This document shows positions 47,113 to 55,446 of a DNA stretch of 64,000 bases, piece after piece. A program made the translations under genes and the position numbers. The DNA lies in NCBI GenBank assembly GCA_020850615.1, contig JADZEI010000001.1, positions 52,402-116,401 on the forward strand, written 5' to 3'. The notes under the pieces are model-generated. The model saw only the letters and a list, made by a program, of their open reading frames with translations, had not been told where the DNA came from and did no database searches. The stretch's first letter is position 1. Every line of letters begins with the position of its first letter. The DNA comes from Dehalococcoidia bacterium. Lineage in GTDB: Bacteria > Chloroflexota > Dehalococcoidia > Tepidiformales > Tepidiformaceae.

Positions 47113-48825
47113 TTAGCCCTTGATGTTCTCGGTGTAGGCGAACACCTGGTACGTGCGCAGCGTCGGGTCGAACCCGCCCACGCGCTTGTGGTAGGAGGAG
47201 AAGAGCTGCGGCGAAGCGAAGTTCATCATCGGCGCGCCGTCCTTCAGGAGCTGGCGCTGGATCTCCAGCATCTGCTCCTTCCGCTTGGCGACATCCAGCT
47301 CCATGGACTGCTTGTCGATGGCCGCGGTGATGGTGTCGTTCTTGTAGTGCCACCAGCTGCCGCCGCCAAGACCGTTGTTGTGGTACATCGCCAGCGGGAT
47401 CTTCGGCGACTCGTACGGGTTGTGCGTGAAGATGGTGGCGTTGAAGTCGCCCTTGAACAGCTTCGCGCTGAGGTAGGTCGAAAGGTCGCTGAGCTTCAGG
47501 TTCGCGGTGATCCCGAGCTTCTTGAGCTCCGGCACGAGCACCTCGGCGTGGTCGATGTAGAGCTGGACGCCGCCGGAGGTCTCGATGTCGAACTCGAAGC
47601 CGTCCGGGTAGCCGGCCGCGCTCAGGAGCTCCTTCGCCTTCTTGACATCGGGGCCGATGTACGTCGCGAGCTCGCTCTGCGGCAGCGCCCAGTAATCGAG
47701 GCCCACGCTGATCGGGCCCATCGGCGTCGCTTCGCCCTGGAAGACCTTGTCGACGAACTGCTTGCGGTCGACACCGACGTAGATCGCCTGGCGGACCATC
47801 GGGTTATCGAACGGCTTCACGGATGCGTTCATGCCGAACGAGCCGTAGTGCAGCGCCGGCATCTTGCTGTTGACCAGGTTGCTGTTCTTCTTCAGCTCTT
47901 CGTAGTCGAGCTTGGTGAGCAGCGCGCCGCAGACATCGTGCTGGTCCGACTGGTAGGCCTGGAGCAGCGTCGACATATCGAGGATCGTCTGCCACTGCAT
48001 CTTGTCGACGTGAGCGACGGACTTGTCGAAGTAGTCCGGGTTCTTCTTGAGGACGATCGATTCGCCCTTGGCGTAGGACTCGATCATGTAGGGGCCAGCA
48101 CCAACGCCACCGGTGCTGAGGTCCTTCTTCGCTTCGACGTCTTCCTTCGCGACGATCGCCTTCTGGGTGTCGCCGATTTCGGACAGCGATTCCGCGTAGG
48201 GGAACTTCGTCGTCAGCCTGAAGGTATTGGCGTCGATGACTTCCATCTTGTCGACAACGGCCTTGAAGAAGTCGTTGTTCTGCGCCTGGGGCAGATCACG
48301 GAAGCGCTCGTAGCTGTACTTCACGTCCTCGGCGGTCACCGGGCGGCCATTGACGGGCGCGGTGTTCTGCCACTTCGCGTCCTTGCGGAGCTTGAAGATG
48401 AACTCGGTGCCGGCCGTCCCGGGAATCTCCACCGTCTCCGCGAGGAGCGGCTTGAAGGTCTGGTCCTTGATCGAGAACCCGCCGAGGAAGGTGTAGACGC
48501 GGGCCATCTGGGTGAGGCCCACGGAGACTTCGATGTGCGGGTCGATGCCGAGCACGTTCAGGAACGTGCCGGTGCGGTATGTGCCGCCCTTCTTGACCGC
48601 TTCGGTGGCCGTGGCGGTCGCCGAAGCGACGCCCTGGGTGGCCGGTGCGGTGGCCGGCGCGCTGGTGGCGTCCCCGTCGGTGTCGCCGCTGTCATCGTCG
48701 TCTCCACAGCCGACGAGGCCGAGCGCAGCTGCGCCGAGGCCGGCGCCGGCGGCGCCGCCGACGAAACGGCGGCGAGAGACTGCGCCGGCCCGCAGGCGGC
48801 GCATCCAGTAGTTGTCATCCCTCAC
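47113..48825 (-). CDS. ABC transporter substrate-binding protein, family 5 (peptide type), Tat lipoprotein
   Basis: This 570-residue binding protein has a twin-arginine signal (AVSRRRFVGGAAGAGLGAAA) ending in lipobox LVGC, followed by an Asp/Thr-rich linker. The mature part is family 5: PLLAETVEIPGTAGTEFIFK, GRPVTAEDVKYSYERF near residue 160 and AIYVGVDRKQFVDKVFQGEA near 345. It starts with GTG, with GGGGGGA upstream, and a sigma70-like promoter lies at 48902-48929. It probably captures oligopeptides outside the cell for the downstream permeases. Use of Tat implies folding before export. Confidence 0.92.
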   Translation of the reverse strand: MRDDNYWMRRLRAGAVSRRRFVGGAAGAGLGAAALGLVGCGDDDDSGDTDGDATSAPATAPATQGVASATATATEAVKKGGTYRTGTFLNVLGIDPHIEVSVGLTQMARVYTFLGGFSIKDQTFKPLLAETVEIPGTAGTEFIFKLRKDAKWQNTAPVNGRPVTAEDVKYSYERFRDLPQAQNNDFFKAVVDKMEVIDANTFRLTTKFPYAESLSEIGDTQKAIVAKEDVEAKKDLSTGGVGAGPYMIESYAKGESIVLKKNPDYFDKSVAHVDKMQWQTILDMSTLLQAYQSDQHDVCGALLTKLDYEELKKNSNLVNSKMPALHYGSFGMNASVKPFDNPMVRQAIYVGVDRKQFVDKVFQGEATPMGPISVGLDYWALPQSELATYIGPDVKKAKELLSAAGYPDGFEFDIETSGGVQLYIDHAEVLVPELKKLGITANLKLSDLSTYLSAKLFKGDFNATIFTHNPYESPKIPLAMYHNNGLGGGSWWHYKNDTITAAIDKQSMELDVAKRKEQMLEIQRQLLKDGAPMMNFASPQLFSSYHKRVGGFDPTLRTYQVFAYTENIKG

Positions 48826-48901
48826 GATGGTTTTCCCCCCATGAATTGCAGGTATCGGTTACGCGCGATGAAGCGCGTACAGGCCGAGCCGGATTCGGCG
48901 A

Positions 48902-48929
48902 AGTATACGAGCGGCCTCTATCCGGTCAA
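48902..48929 (-). promoter_or_regulatory. Sigma70-type promoter of the peptide transporter operon
   Basis: On the minus strand TTGACC (48929-48924) and TATACT (48907-48902) are separated by 16 nt, the best -35/-10 pair in the window. The start of transcription would be near 48895, leaving a leader of about 70 nt. Confidence 0.65.
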
Positions 48930-49249
48930 TAAGCCGCACAGCCACGTATACGCCGCATGAAAGCGGACGGATTGCAGCCGCTATCATAAGCACCCTTTTT
49001 CGACTTGTGGTCCCCGGCGAGGCCGACCTTTATCTTCAACCGAACGAACTCTCGATTGGTCGGAGCCCACTCGGTCGCGCGCTGTACTAAGCCCACGAGT
49101 GCATTGAATAGGTCTATCGTTGCAATCGGCTGGTAAAATGCCAGTACACGGAAACGCTCACCGGCTGGATTCACCGCAACGGGCGACCTGGCCGGTGAGA
49201 TATCAGCACAAGAACCGATGCCGACAATCAGCGTCGCGCGGGGCCCGCG
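48930..49249. other. Less GC-rich gap without a convincing gene
   Basis: About 320 bases between the peptide-operon promoter and the second binding-protein gene. The only long frame (48926-49174, minus) encodes an 82-residue sequence with no recognisable family and an end overlapping the promoter. A 9-bp inverted repeat, CTCACCGGC/GCCGGTGAG (49157-49199), spans a 25-nt loop. Confidence 0.5.
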
Positions 49250-51013
49250 CTATCGATCCGGGTAGCCTGGCGCCCGGGTGTCAACGCTCGCCGCGGCATC
49301 CCGGTGCTGCGGCCAGAACGAGCTCGCCGTCCGCCCGCGGACGTAGTCGTGGCGGAAGACCTCGGCGTACTGGACCAGCCAGTCGAGCGTGCCACCGCCA
49401 CCACCGCGCAGGAGCGCGAGGAGCGCGGTGCGCGTGAGCTCCCGGCGGCGCAGCGGGTCGAACGTGGCCGCGGCGGCCTCGAGGGCGGTGTCGATGCTCG
49501 CGTCGGCGAACCCGGCGAGCTGCGCCCCGGCCGACGACGAGTGGTAGCGCTCGAAAAGGAGCTGCGCAGGCTCGGGGGTGGTGAACGCCGGGGCCCAGCC
49601 AAACCACGCGGCCGCGCGCCCGTTGCCGTACTGGCCTTCGATCGACTTCCGGGAGATCGCGGTGTAGGTCTCGACGGCGGCGCGGAACTGCGGCCCGAGG
49701 ACTTCGTTCAACATGCCCGTGACGACCGAGCTGGCGCTGTAGAGCGGGTCGAAGATCGACGGAAAGTCGATCGTTATGACGCCCAGGGCCGGCCCGCCGG
49801 CGGCCTCCCAGCGCGCACGGGCGTCCTTCGCGGCGGCCGCGAAGTCGGGGCCGTAGCCGGGCAGCGTGACGATGTCCTGCTCCGAGAGCCCGGCCGCGCC
49901 GCCGGGCACCGGTAGCGCGGGCAGCGCCCGTCCCCCGAAGAGCCGGGCCGCGAGCTCGCCCCGGTGGAGCGCCCCGAGCAGCGCCAGGCGGAGCCCGGGA
50001 TGGTCCCACGGCGGGCCGCCCACGGAGAGCGTCGAGATGACGTTGAAGTCCTCTTCGCGGCGCTCTTCGTGGAAGCCCGCCCCGGCCGCCCGGAGCTCCT
50101 GCGCGGCGCGGCGGTCGCGGGCGATGAACTCGTCGACTTCGCGCGCGAGGAAGGCTGCGGGGTCGCCGGCCGGCGGCGTTACGTCGAGCGCGGCCACCCG
50201 GGCGCGGCGGTGCCCGGCCGGGTTCGCGACGAACCGGAGCGAACCATCGTCGCCCGTGCCTTCGAAGAGGAACGGCCCGCTGCCGATGACCGCCGCCGGC
50301 GCGAGGTCAGCCCACGTGGCGGCGAACGCGTCCACGGCTTCGGGGGCCTGGACCAGGGCGAAGCGCCCGGCGAGCGCGCCGGGGAGGAACGGGTCCGGCG
50401 CCTGCGTCTCGATGCGGACCGTGGTCGCATCGATCGCCGCGACGCGGGCGATGCCGAGATAGTCGGTGGCGCGCTGGGTGGCGGGCAGGGTCAGGGTGCG
50501 GGCGAGCTCGACGGCGCGGCGGAGGTGGGCGGCGACGTCCTCGGCGGTGACCGCGCGGCCATGCAGAGGCGCGCGGTCGTGCCAGCGCGCTCCCGGCGCC
50601 AGGTGCAGGACGAGCGTGAGCTCGTCCGCCTGCTCCCAGCGCGCCGCGAGGTCGGGCTCGAGTTCCACGCCGAATTCGCGCCACTGGACGAGGCGGGAGT
50701 GCGTGCGGCCGAGCACCTCCGCGACAGTTGGCTCGCCCGCGCGCTGGGCATCGAAGGTATCGAAGTTGAACCCGACCGCGGCCGGGACGCGTAGCACACC
50801 GGAGGGCGCCGGCTCGGGAGTCGCGGTGGGCGTGGCTGGGATCGGCGTAGACGTGGTGGGCGGCGAGGGGGTGGGCGTGGGGCTCGCGGAGGCCCGGGGC
50901 GCGCCGCCGCCGTCCCGCGTGGCGGCGACGACACCGGCCGCGGCGCCACCGGCGGCGACCAGCGCGATCGAACCGCCGGCCAGGAAGCGACGGCGCGTCC
51001 AACGAGCGGTCAT
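49250..51013 (-). CDS. Second family-5 ABC substrate-binding protein, Tat-exported
   Basis: This 587-residue protein has a Tat signal (TARWTRRRFLAGGSIALVAA) without an obvious lipobox Cys, followed by a Thr/Pro linker of about 40 residues and a family-5 binding fold. Recognisable segments are LVLHLAPGARWHDRAPLHGR, AVTAEDVAAHLRRA near 160 and GGPPWDHPGLRLALLGALHR near 340. It is only distantly similar to the neighbouring binding protein and has no permease of its own nearby. It may feed the same transporter with different ligands or act as an orphan receptor. Confidence 0.85.
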   Translation of the reverse strand: MTARWTRRRFLAGGSIALVAAGGAAAGVVAATRDGGGAPRASASPTPTPSPPTTSTPIPATPTATPEPAPSGVLRVPAAVGFNFDTFDAQRAGEPTVAEVLGRTHSRLVQWREFGVELEPDLAARWEQADELTLVLHLAPGARWHDRAPLHGRAVTAEDVAAHLRRAVELARTLTLPATQRATDYLGIARVAAIDATTVRIETQAPDPFLPGALAGRFALVQAPEAVDAFAATWADLAPAAVIGSGPFLFEGTGDDGSLRFVANPAGHRRARVAALDVTPPAGDPAAFLAREVDEFIARDRRAAQELRAAGAGFHEERREEDFNVISTLSVGGPPWDHPGLRLALLGALHRGELAARLFGGRALPALPVPGGAAGLSEQDIVTLPGYGPDFAAAAKDARARWEAAGGPALGVITIDFPSIFDPLYSASSVVTGMLNEVLGPQFRAAVETYTAISRKSIEGQYGNGRAAAWFGWAPAFTTPEPAQLLFERYHSSSAGAQLAGFADASIDTALEAAAATFDPLRRRELTRTALLALLRGGGGGTLDWLVQYAEVFRHDYVRGRTASSFWPQHRDAAASVDTRAPGYPDR

Positions 51014-51055
51014 GCGGGCAGCATGCCACGCGGCGGCGAACCGGCGGGGTGCAGC

Positions 51056-52000
51056 TCAGCGGGCAACGGGATGCTCGTGGTCCGCGCCGGTCATCCGGGC
51101 GGCATCGGGGCTGAGGCAGCAGGCGATCGCCTCGTGCAGGGCCGGCGTCTCCGGCTGGAGCGTCACGTGGCCGATGCCGAAGCGGTCGCGCAGGAGCACG
51201 GTGAGCTCGGTGAGGATGCGTTCGGTGGCGCGGACGTCGGTGAGCTCGACGTGCGCGCTGAGCGCGGGGAAGCTCGGCGCGATCGACCAGACGTGGACAT
51301 CGTGGAGGGCGACGACGCCGTCGACGGTGCTGCCGGCGGCCATGATCTCGGCGGGGTCGAGCCCGGGCGGCGCGCTTTCGAGCAGGATATCGGCGGCGTG
51401 GCGCAGGAGGAGGAGCGACCGGGGCACGACGAACGCTGCGATGGCGAGCGCGACCACGACATCGAGCCCGTCCCAGGCGCCGAGGGCGATGGCTGCGGCG
51501 CTGGCCACGACGGCGACCGAGCTCAGGGCGTCGGCGCCGGCTTCGAGGCGGGCCGCGCGCGCGTTCAGGTTGTCGTGGGCGTGGGTGTGCAGCATACGCA
51601 CGACGACGAGGTTCACGGCCAGGCCGGCGAGACCGACGCCGATGACCGGGACCGCATCGACATCGTGGCTGTCGCCGGCGCGGGAGATCGCTTCGAAGAT
51701 GATGTACCCGGCGATGCCGAGGAGGAGGGCAACGTGCACCGGCACGGCCAGCACTTCGAAGCGCGCGTAGCCATAGGTGCGGCGGCCGCCGGCGGGGCGC
51801 CGGGCGAGCGTGGCCGCGGCCAGCGCGAGCAGTAGCCCGGCCGAATCGGCGAGGGCGTGTCCCGCATCCGAAAGCAGCGCCAGCGAGCCGGTGAGCACGC
51901 CGGTGACGGCCTCGATGACCACGAAGGCGAGGGAGAGCACGAGCCCGAGCAACAGGACGCGCTGCGGCGATTCGGTATGCGCGGGGTGCCCGTGGGCCAT
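51056..52000 (-). CDS. Cation diffusion facilitator (CDF) metal transporter, ZitB-like
   Basis: This 314-residue transporter has six helices and a cytoplasmic C-terminal domain (about 205-300). It exports Zn or a similar divalent metal. In helix 2 the site motif HALAD (His48, Asp52) is normal. In helix 5 the expected HxxxD reads EAGAD (Glu153, Asp157), so one ligand is Glu, which may alter metal choice. His-rich ends (MAHGHPAH and DHEHPVAR) are typical. TAGCAT lies 6 nt before the ATG, predicting a leaderless transcript. It stands alone in the minus direction between the second binding-protein gene and the PPOX gene. Confidence 0.9.
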   Translation of the reverse strand: MAHGHPAHTESPQRVLLLGLVLSLAFVVIEAVTGVLTGSLALLSDAGHALADSAGLLLALAAATLARRPAGGRRTYGYARFEVLAVPVHVALLLGIAGYIIFEAISRAGDSHDVDAVPVIGVGLAGLAVNLVVVRMLHTHAHDNLNARAARLEAGADALSSVAVVASAAAIALGAWDGLDVVVALAIAAFVVPRSLLLLRHAADILLESAPPGLDPAEIMAAGSTVDGVVALHDVHVWSIAPSFPALSAHVELTDVRATERILTELTVLLRDRFGIGHVTLQPETPALHEAIACCLSPDAARMTGADHEHPVAR

Positions 52001-52006
52001 GGATCG

Positions 52007-52012
52007 ATGCTA
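52007..52012 (-). promoter_or_regulatory. -10 hexamer TAGCAT, leaderless start of the CDF gene
   Basis: TAGCAT on the minus strand is separated by 6 nt (CGATCC) from the ATG at 52000. Confidence 0.5.
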
Positions 52013-52070
52013 ACAGGACGGGCGCGGACGGCCTGAGAGCGTGTCTCAGGCCACCGGAACGAGCGAGCTG

Positions 52071-52565
52071 CTACCCGCCGCGCGAGGCGCGGAACGCGGG
52101 GATCTTGAAGTTGTCCCAGGTGACGATGTGGGTGGGTTCGAAGCGGACCCAGCGCCAGTTGCTGCCGCGCGCGCTGGAGTCGTTGCGCTTCGCTTCGGCG
52201 GGCTCGCCGTGGCCGCCGGCGTATTTCTTGCCCATCTGCCAGCGGGCCTTCTCGAGCCCGGCGTCGGCGGCTTCGGCTTCGGCGTCTTCGAGGACGACAG
52301 CGCGACCCTGGAACATGGCGCCCTGGAGCTCGGGGAATCGCTCGTTGCGGTCGATGAGGACGGTGCCGGCGGGATTGCGGCGGAAGTTCACGACCTTCTG
52401 ACCGCGGCAGTAGAAGTAGATGTTGCCATCGGCCCAGCCGAACCAGAGCGGCGTGAGGTTGATGCGGGTGCCGGGGCCGACGCTGGCGACGCGCATGTTC
52501 CAGCTGGTCTCCATCATCTCGTCGAGCTGCTCGGGGGTGAGCGACAGTTCCTTCGGGATCGGCAT
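52071..52565 (-). CDS. Pyridoxamine 5'-phosphate oxidase-fold (PPOX) protein
   Basis: This 164-residue split-barrel protein has the typical features RVASVGPGTRINLTPLWFGW, IYFYCRGQKVVNFRRNP and GRAVVLED. It probably binds F420 or FMN, as in the F420-dependent branch of the family. The long tail after residue 115 (YAGGHGEPAEAKRNDSS, then WRWVRFEPTHIVTWDNFK) is typical of that branch. The ATG at 52565 is preceded by GAGAGGG and, about 40 nt upstream, TATCAT. It converges in position with the CDF gene but is not coupled. The substrate is unknown. Confidence 0.82.
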   Translation of the reverse strand: MPIPKELSLTPEQLDEMMETSWNMRVASVGPGTRINLTPLWFGWADGNIYFYCRGQKVVNFRRNPAGTVLIDRNERFPELQGAMFQGRAVVLEDAEAEAADAGLEKARWQMGKKYAGGHGEPAEAKRNDSSARGSNWRWVRFEPTHIVTWDNFKIPAFRASRGG

Positions 52566-52620
52566 GTGGTGGCCCTCTCGTTTCGTAAGTGGCGAGATGA
52601 TACGATGCCTTTCGTCGCAC

Positions 52621-52694
52621 GCGGGTGTGGTTCAATGGCAGAACGCGACCTTCCCAAGGTTGAGACGAGGGTTCGATTCCCTTCGCCCGCTCCA
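52621..52694 (+). tRNA. tRNA-Gly (anticodon CCC), CCA encoded
   Basis: A full cloverleaf can be folded. The acceptor stem GCGGGTG pairs with CGCCCGC, the D arm is GTTC/GAAC, the anticodon stem is CGACC/GGTTG with loop TTCCCAA (anticodon CCC, reading GGG), and the T arm has the TTCGATT loop. CCA is encoded at 52692-52694. Flanked by the divergent PPOX gene and the nucleotidyltransferase gene; no integrated element is seen at its 3' end. Confidence 0.93.
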
Positions 52695-52738
52695 CGCTGA
52701 CACGCCGCGCCCGACGGCCCGCCGTACGGAGCGCGCGC

Positions 52739-53635
52739 ATGCCCGAAACCCGTCCGGACGACTCACAGGCGCACGCGATCGCGCGGCGCGTCTCCGCGCG
52801 ATTGGCGGAGGTGCCCGGCGTTGCGGCGGTCGTGCTCGGCGGATCGCAGGCAACCGGCAACGCGGAACCCGGCTCCGACATCGACCTCGGCATCTACTAC
52901 CACCCGGCGCAGCCGCTCGACCTCGGCGCGTTGCGGGCGCTCGCGACCGAGCTCGACGACCGGCCGGCCGGCACCGTCTCGGACCGCGGCCCCGAGGGCG
53001 TCGTGACCGTGCCCGGCGAGTGGGGGCCGTGGATGAACGGCGGCGCCTGGCTGCGGGTCGACAGAGTGCACGTTGACTGGCTGTACCGGGACATCGAACG
53101 CGTGTCCGACGTGATCGCGGAGTGCCGTGCCGGGCGGGTGACGGCGGACTACTACCCCGGCTACGCGCACGCCTTCCACAACCACATCTACCTCGCGGAA
53201 ACGGCAGCTGCGGTGCCGCTCTTCGACCCCGGGAACGTGGTCGCGGCGCTCAAGGCGCTGGTGACGCCGTACCCGGCGGCGCTGCGGGCGGCGATCATGC
53301 AGCGCTACCTGTTCGACGCGCGGTTCACGCTGGCGCACGCGGCGAAGCCGGCCGCGCGTGGCGACATCCTCGTCGTGAGCGGGGACCTGTTCCGGTCTGC
53401 GGCCTGCCTGGTGCAGGTGCTGTTCGCACTGAACGAGACGTACTTCCTCTCGGAGAAGGGCGCGCTCGCGCGGGTCGACGGGTTCGCCCGGAAGCCCCGC
53501 GGGTTCCGGCGGACGGTGGAGCGCGTGCTGGCGGCACCCGGGCGGACGCCAGCTGCGCTGGCCGCGAGCGTGGCGGCGTTCGCGACGCTCACCGCGGACG
53601 TCGACGCGCTGTGCTCGGGCGAGGGGCTGCGGTGA
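52739..53635 (+). CDS. Nucleotidyltransferase-fold protein
   Basis: This 298-residue protein has an N-terminal polymerase-beta-type nucleotidyltransferase motif (VVLGGSQATGNAEPGSDIDL), with the GS and DxD catalytic pattern intact. The rest (about 110-298) is mostly alpha-helical, with HNHIYLAETAAAVPLFDP near residue 145, and resembles the C-terminal part of such stand-alone transferases. It could adenylylate a small molecule (as in aminoglycoside-modifying relatives) or a protein. It lies 44 nt after the tRNA-Gly. No antitoxin-like or HEPN partner is seen, so a toxin role is not supported. Confidence 0.8.
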   Translation: MPETRPDDSQAHAIARRVSARLAEVPGVAAVVLGGSQATGNAEPGSDIDLGIYYHPAQPLDLGALRALATELDDRPAGTVSDRGPEGVVTVPGEWGPWMNGGAWLRVDRVHVDWLYRDIERVSDVIAECRAGRVTADYYPGYAHAFHNHIYLAETAAAVPLFDPGNVVAALKALVTPYPAALRAAIMQRYLFDARFTLAHAAKPAARGDILVVSGDLFRSAACLVQVLFALNETYFLSEKGALARVDGFARKPRGFRRTVERVLAAPGRTPAALAASVAAFATLTADVDALCSGEGLR

Positions 53636-53758
53636 GGCGGCGGAAGGACGGCCGGACGGTGGCGGAGCGTAGCGGGTGCAAGGTATCGCGAGGGCCGGAC
53701 GCCTGCCATACTCACGTAACTATCGAGGTTTAAAGACTCCGAGATTCCCATTCGGGAT

Positions 53759-54481
53759 ATGGGGGCACCAGTGCCACGCAGCAGCCGGGTCCGTGCCGTA
53801 CTCATCCTCGTCGTGCTTGTCGCGGCGCTGGCCGCCACGCTTGCCGTCGTCTTCGCCGACGACAGTGACGAGGCCAGAAACGCCGGCACGTCCGTCCGCG
53901 CGACAGATACCACCAGCGCGACCAGCGAGACGCCCACCACGCCGCAAGCCGCACCCACAGGCACCTCGAGCGCATCCAGCGCAACGCCGACATCGCCGGC
54001 AGCAACACCAACGGCCCAATCGGCAGCGGAGGTGGCGCTACGCAGCAACGCGCACGTGCGCGCAGTGACCGGCGACACGACCTATTCGGTCACGCTTCGA
54101 GGAGCGGCCATGCGGCTGGAAGAGAGCGGACAGGACCGGGAAATCGGGACCGGCTTCGACATCGCACTGGACGCTCCGATCAGCAGCCAAGGTCCGTGGC
54201 GCATCCTCCGCTGTCGGGGCACGCGCCAGGTTTCCTACGACATGCCCATCCGAGAGGTGCAGCACATCACCGGGGTCATAACGCACGATGGCGAAATCCT
54301 GGAGCTCGTTCCTGAACGTTTCGACGAAGCGGAAGCCATAGCGGATGAGTCGTATGCCACCACGTGGCAGATCATCGAGCTTCCCAACAAGAAGACCCTC
54401 TGGAGAGGCAAGGCTGGTCAACCAATCGCTGATGGGGGACTTGAATTCATGAAATGCCCGGAAGGGTTCCACGACGACTGA
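53759..54481 (+). CDS. Secreted or membrane-anchored hypothetical protein
   Basis: This 240-residue protein has a signal-anchor (VRAVLILVVLVAALAATLAVV, residues about 11-31), a Thr/Ser/Ala linker (about 45-90) and a C-terminal domain of about 140 residues with LRGAAMRLEESGQDREIGTG and two Cys (RCRG near 150, KCPE near 234). The linker style and less GC-rich composition resemble those of the lipoprotein at 22.4 kb, though the domains are unrelated. No family is recognised. The ATG at 53759 was taken because it precedes the signal region directly. Confidence 0.65.
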   Translation: MGAPVPRSSRVRAVLILVVLVAALAATLAVVFADDSDEARNAGTSVRATDTTSATSETPTTPQAAPTGTSSASSATPTSPAATPTAQSAAEVALRSNAHVRAVTGDTTYSVTLRGAAMRLEESGQDREIGTGFDIALDAPISSQGPWRILRCRGTRQVSYDMPIREVQHITGVITHDGEILELVPERFDEAEAIADESYATTWQIIELPNKKTLWRGKAGQPIADGGLEFMKCPEGFHDD

Positions 54482-54542
54482 CCGGCCCCCGGCGGAGGTC
54501 GGAGATCGAGAATCAACGGCGGCGAGTGCGTCCCACGTTCGA

Positions 54543-54563
54543 CCCTCCACCTTCCACCATCGA
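54543..54563. repeat. Degenerate tandem heptamers, CCNTCNA type
   Basis: The units CCCTCCA, CCTTCCA and CCATCGA stand in tandem, possibly followed by CCGCTCA. It is weaker than the four clear blocks. Confidence 0.4.
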
Positions 54564-54567
54564 CCGC

Positions 54568-55392
54568 TCAGTCCTGCACGCGGTCGAGGAAGCCGGTGAC
54601 GAGGGCGAGGAACTCGTCCGGGTGTTCGCGCCAGTAGCCGGGCTGGTCGGCGATTTCGACGCGGCAATCGGGGATGTTGGCGCCGAGGAGCTGGGCCGCG
54701 CGGACCGGGTGAAGCCCGTCACCTTCGTAGGCGATGACGAGCGTGGGCACGCGGATCGCGCGGTAGCAGTCCGGGTCGTGGAACGGCGCCTGGAGCAGCC
54801 CGCGAATGCCGTGGGCGAGCGCGAGCGGGTTCTGCGTGAGCATCCAGCGCGCGCGTTCATCCGCTTCCTCGGGCGTAGCCGCGAAGCCGGGGAAGGTGCG
54901 CGCCAGCTCGACCGTCTTCGCGAGGCCGTAGTTCTCGACGGCGGCGGCGAGCATGTCGAGGACCATGATCGCGCGCTGTTCGCCTTCGCCGCGCATGGGG
55001 CCGTGGCCAAGGGGCGGCGGCATCACGAGGACGAGGCCGCGCACGAGCTCGGGCCGTTCGAGCGCGACCCAAAGCGCCGTGGCTGCGCCCATGGAACCGC
55101 CACCGAAGACGGCCGCGCCGTCGTGGTGGGGCGCGGCCAGCGCCGCCATGTCCTGGCCAAGCGTCTCCCAGGTGTAGCCTGCCGGGTCCGCGGGGCCGTC
55201 GGACTGGCCGTGCCCGCGGGCGTCGTAGACGAGCAGGCGGACGCGCTCGTGGAGGGCGTCGAGGCCGCTGTGGTTGTCGTCGATCTGCTCGATCGAGCCC
55301 ATGAGCCCGTGGCCGAAGACGGCGAGCGGGCCGTCGCCTTCGATGCGGTAGCGCAGGCGGTAACCGTTGACGTGGGCGAAGCCGGTGGGCAC
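54568..55392 (-). CDS. Alpha/beta-hydrolase
   Basis: This 274-residue alpha/beta-hydrolase fold protein has oxyanion motif FGHGLMG near residue 27, RGHGQSDGP near 62 and nucleophile elbow GGSMG (Ser) near 100. A candidate acid (YEGDGLHP) and late His (WREHPDEF) are visible. The C-terminal cap is small. The start is GTG at 55392, exactly 6 nt after TACGCT, so a leaderless transcript is expected. It is likely an esterase or lactonase; no substrate is known. It follows the epoxide hydrolase-like gene in the same direction, 54 nt apart, but with its own promoter. Confidence 0.85.
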   Translation of the reverse strand: MPTGFAHVNGYRLRYRIEGDGPLAVFGHGLMGSIEQIDDNHSGLDALHERVRLLVYDARGHGQSDGPADPAGYTWETLGQDMAALAAPHHDGAAVFGGGSMGAATALWVALERPELVRGLVLVMPPPLGHGPMRGEGEQRAIMVLDMLAAAVENYGLAKTVELARTFPGFAATPEEADERARWMLTQNPLALAHGIRGLLQAPFHDPDCYRAIRVPTLVIAYEGDGLHPVRAAQLLGANIPDCRVEIADQPGYWREHPDEFLALVTGFLDRVQD

Positions 55393-55398
55393 GACTCC

Positions 55399-55404
55399 AG
55401 CGTA
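55399..55404 (-). promoter_or_regulatory. -10 hexamer TACGCT, leaderless GTG start of the hydrolase
   Basis: TACGCT on the minus strand is separated by 6 nt (GGAGTC) from the GTG at 55392. GGAG at this distance could also act as a weak ribosome site. Confidence 0.45.
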
Positions 55405-55446
55405 GCGCCGGACCGTGCCGCCGGGGAACCTTGGACGAAAGCGGGC

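Noticed and set aside
48926..49174. 82-codon minus-strand frame
   Set aside because: No family resemblance or ribosome site, and it ends within the predicted promoter of the peptide operon.
52621..53635. Possible integrated element at the tRNA-Gly 3' end
   Set aside because: No integrase, repeat of the tRNA end or foreign-looking gene block follows; the next gene is an ordinary nucleotidyltransferase.
52739..53635. Nucleotidyltransferase as a toxin-antitoxin component
   Set aside because: No HEPN, antitoxin or abortive-infection partner is adjacent.
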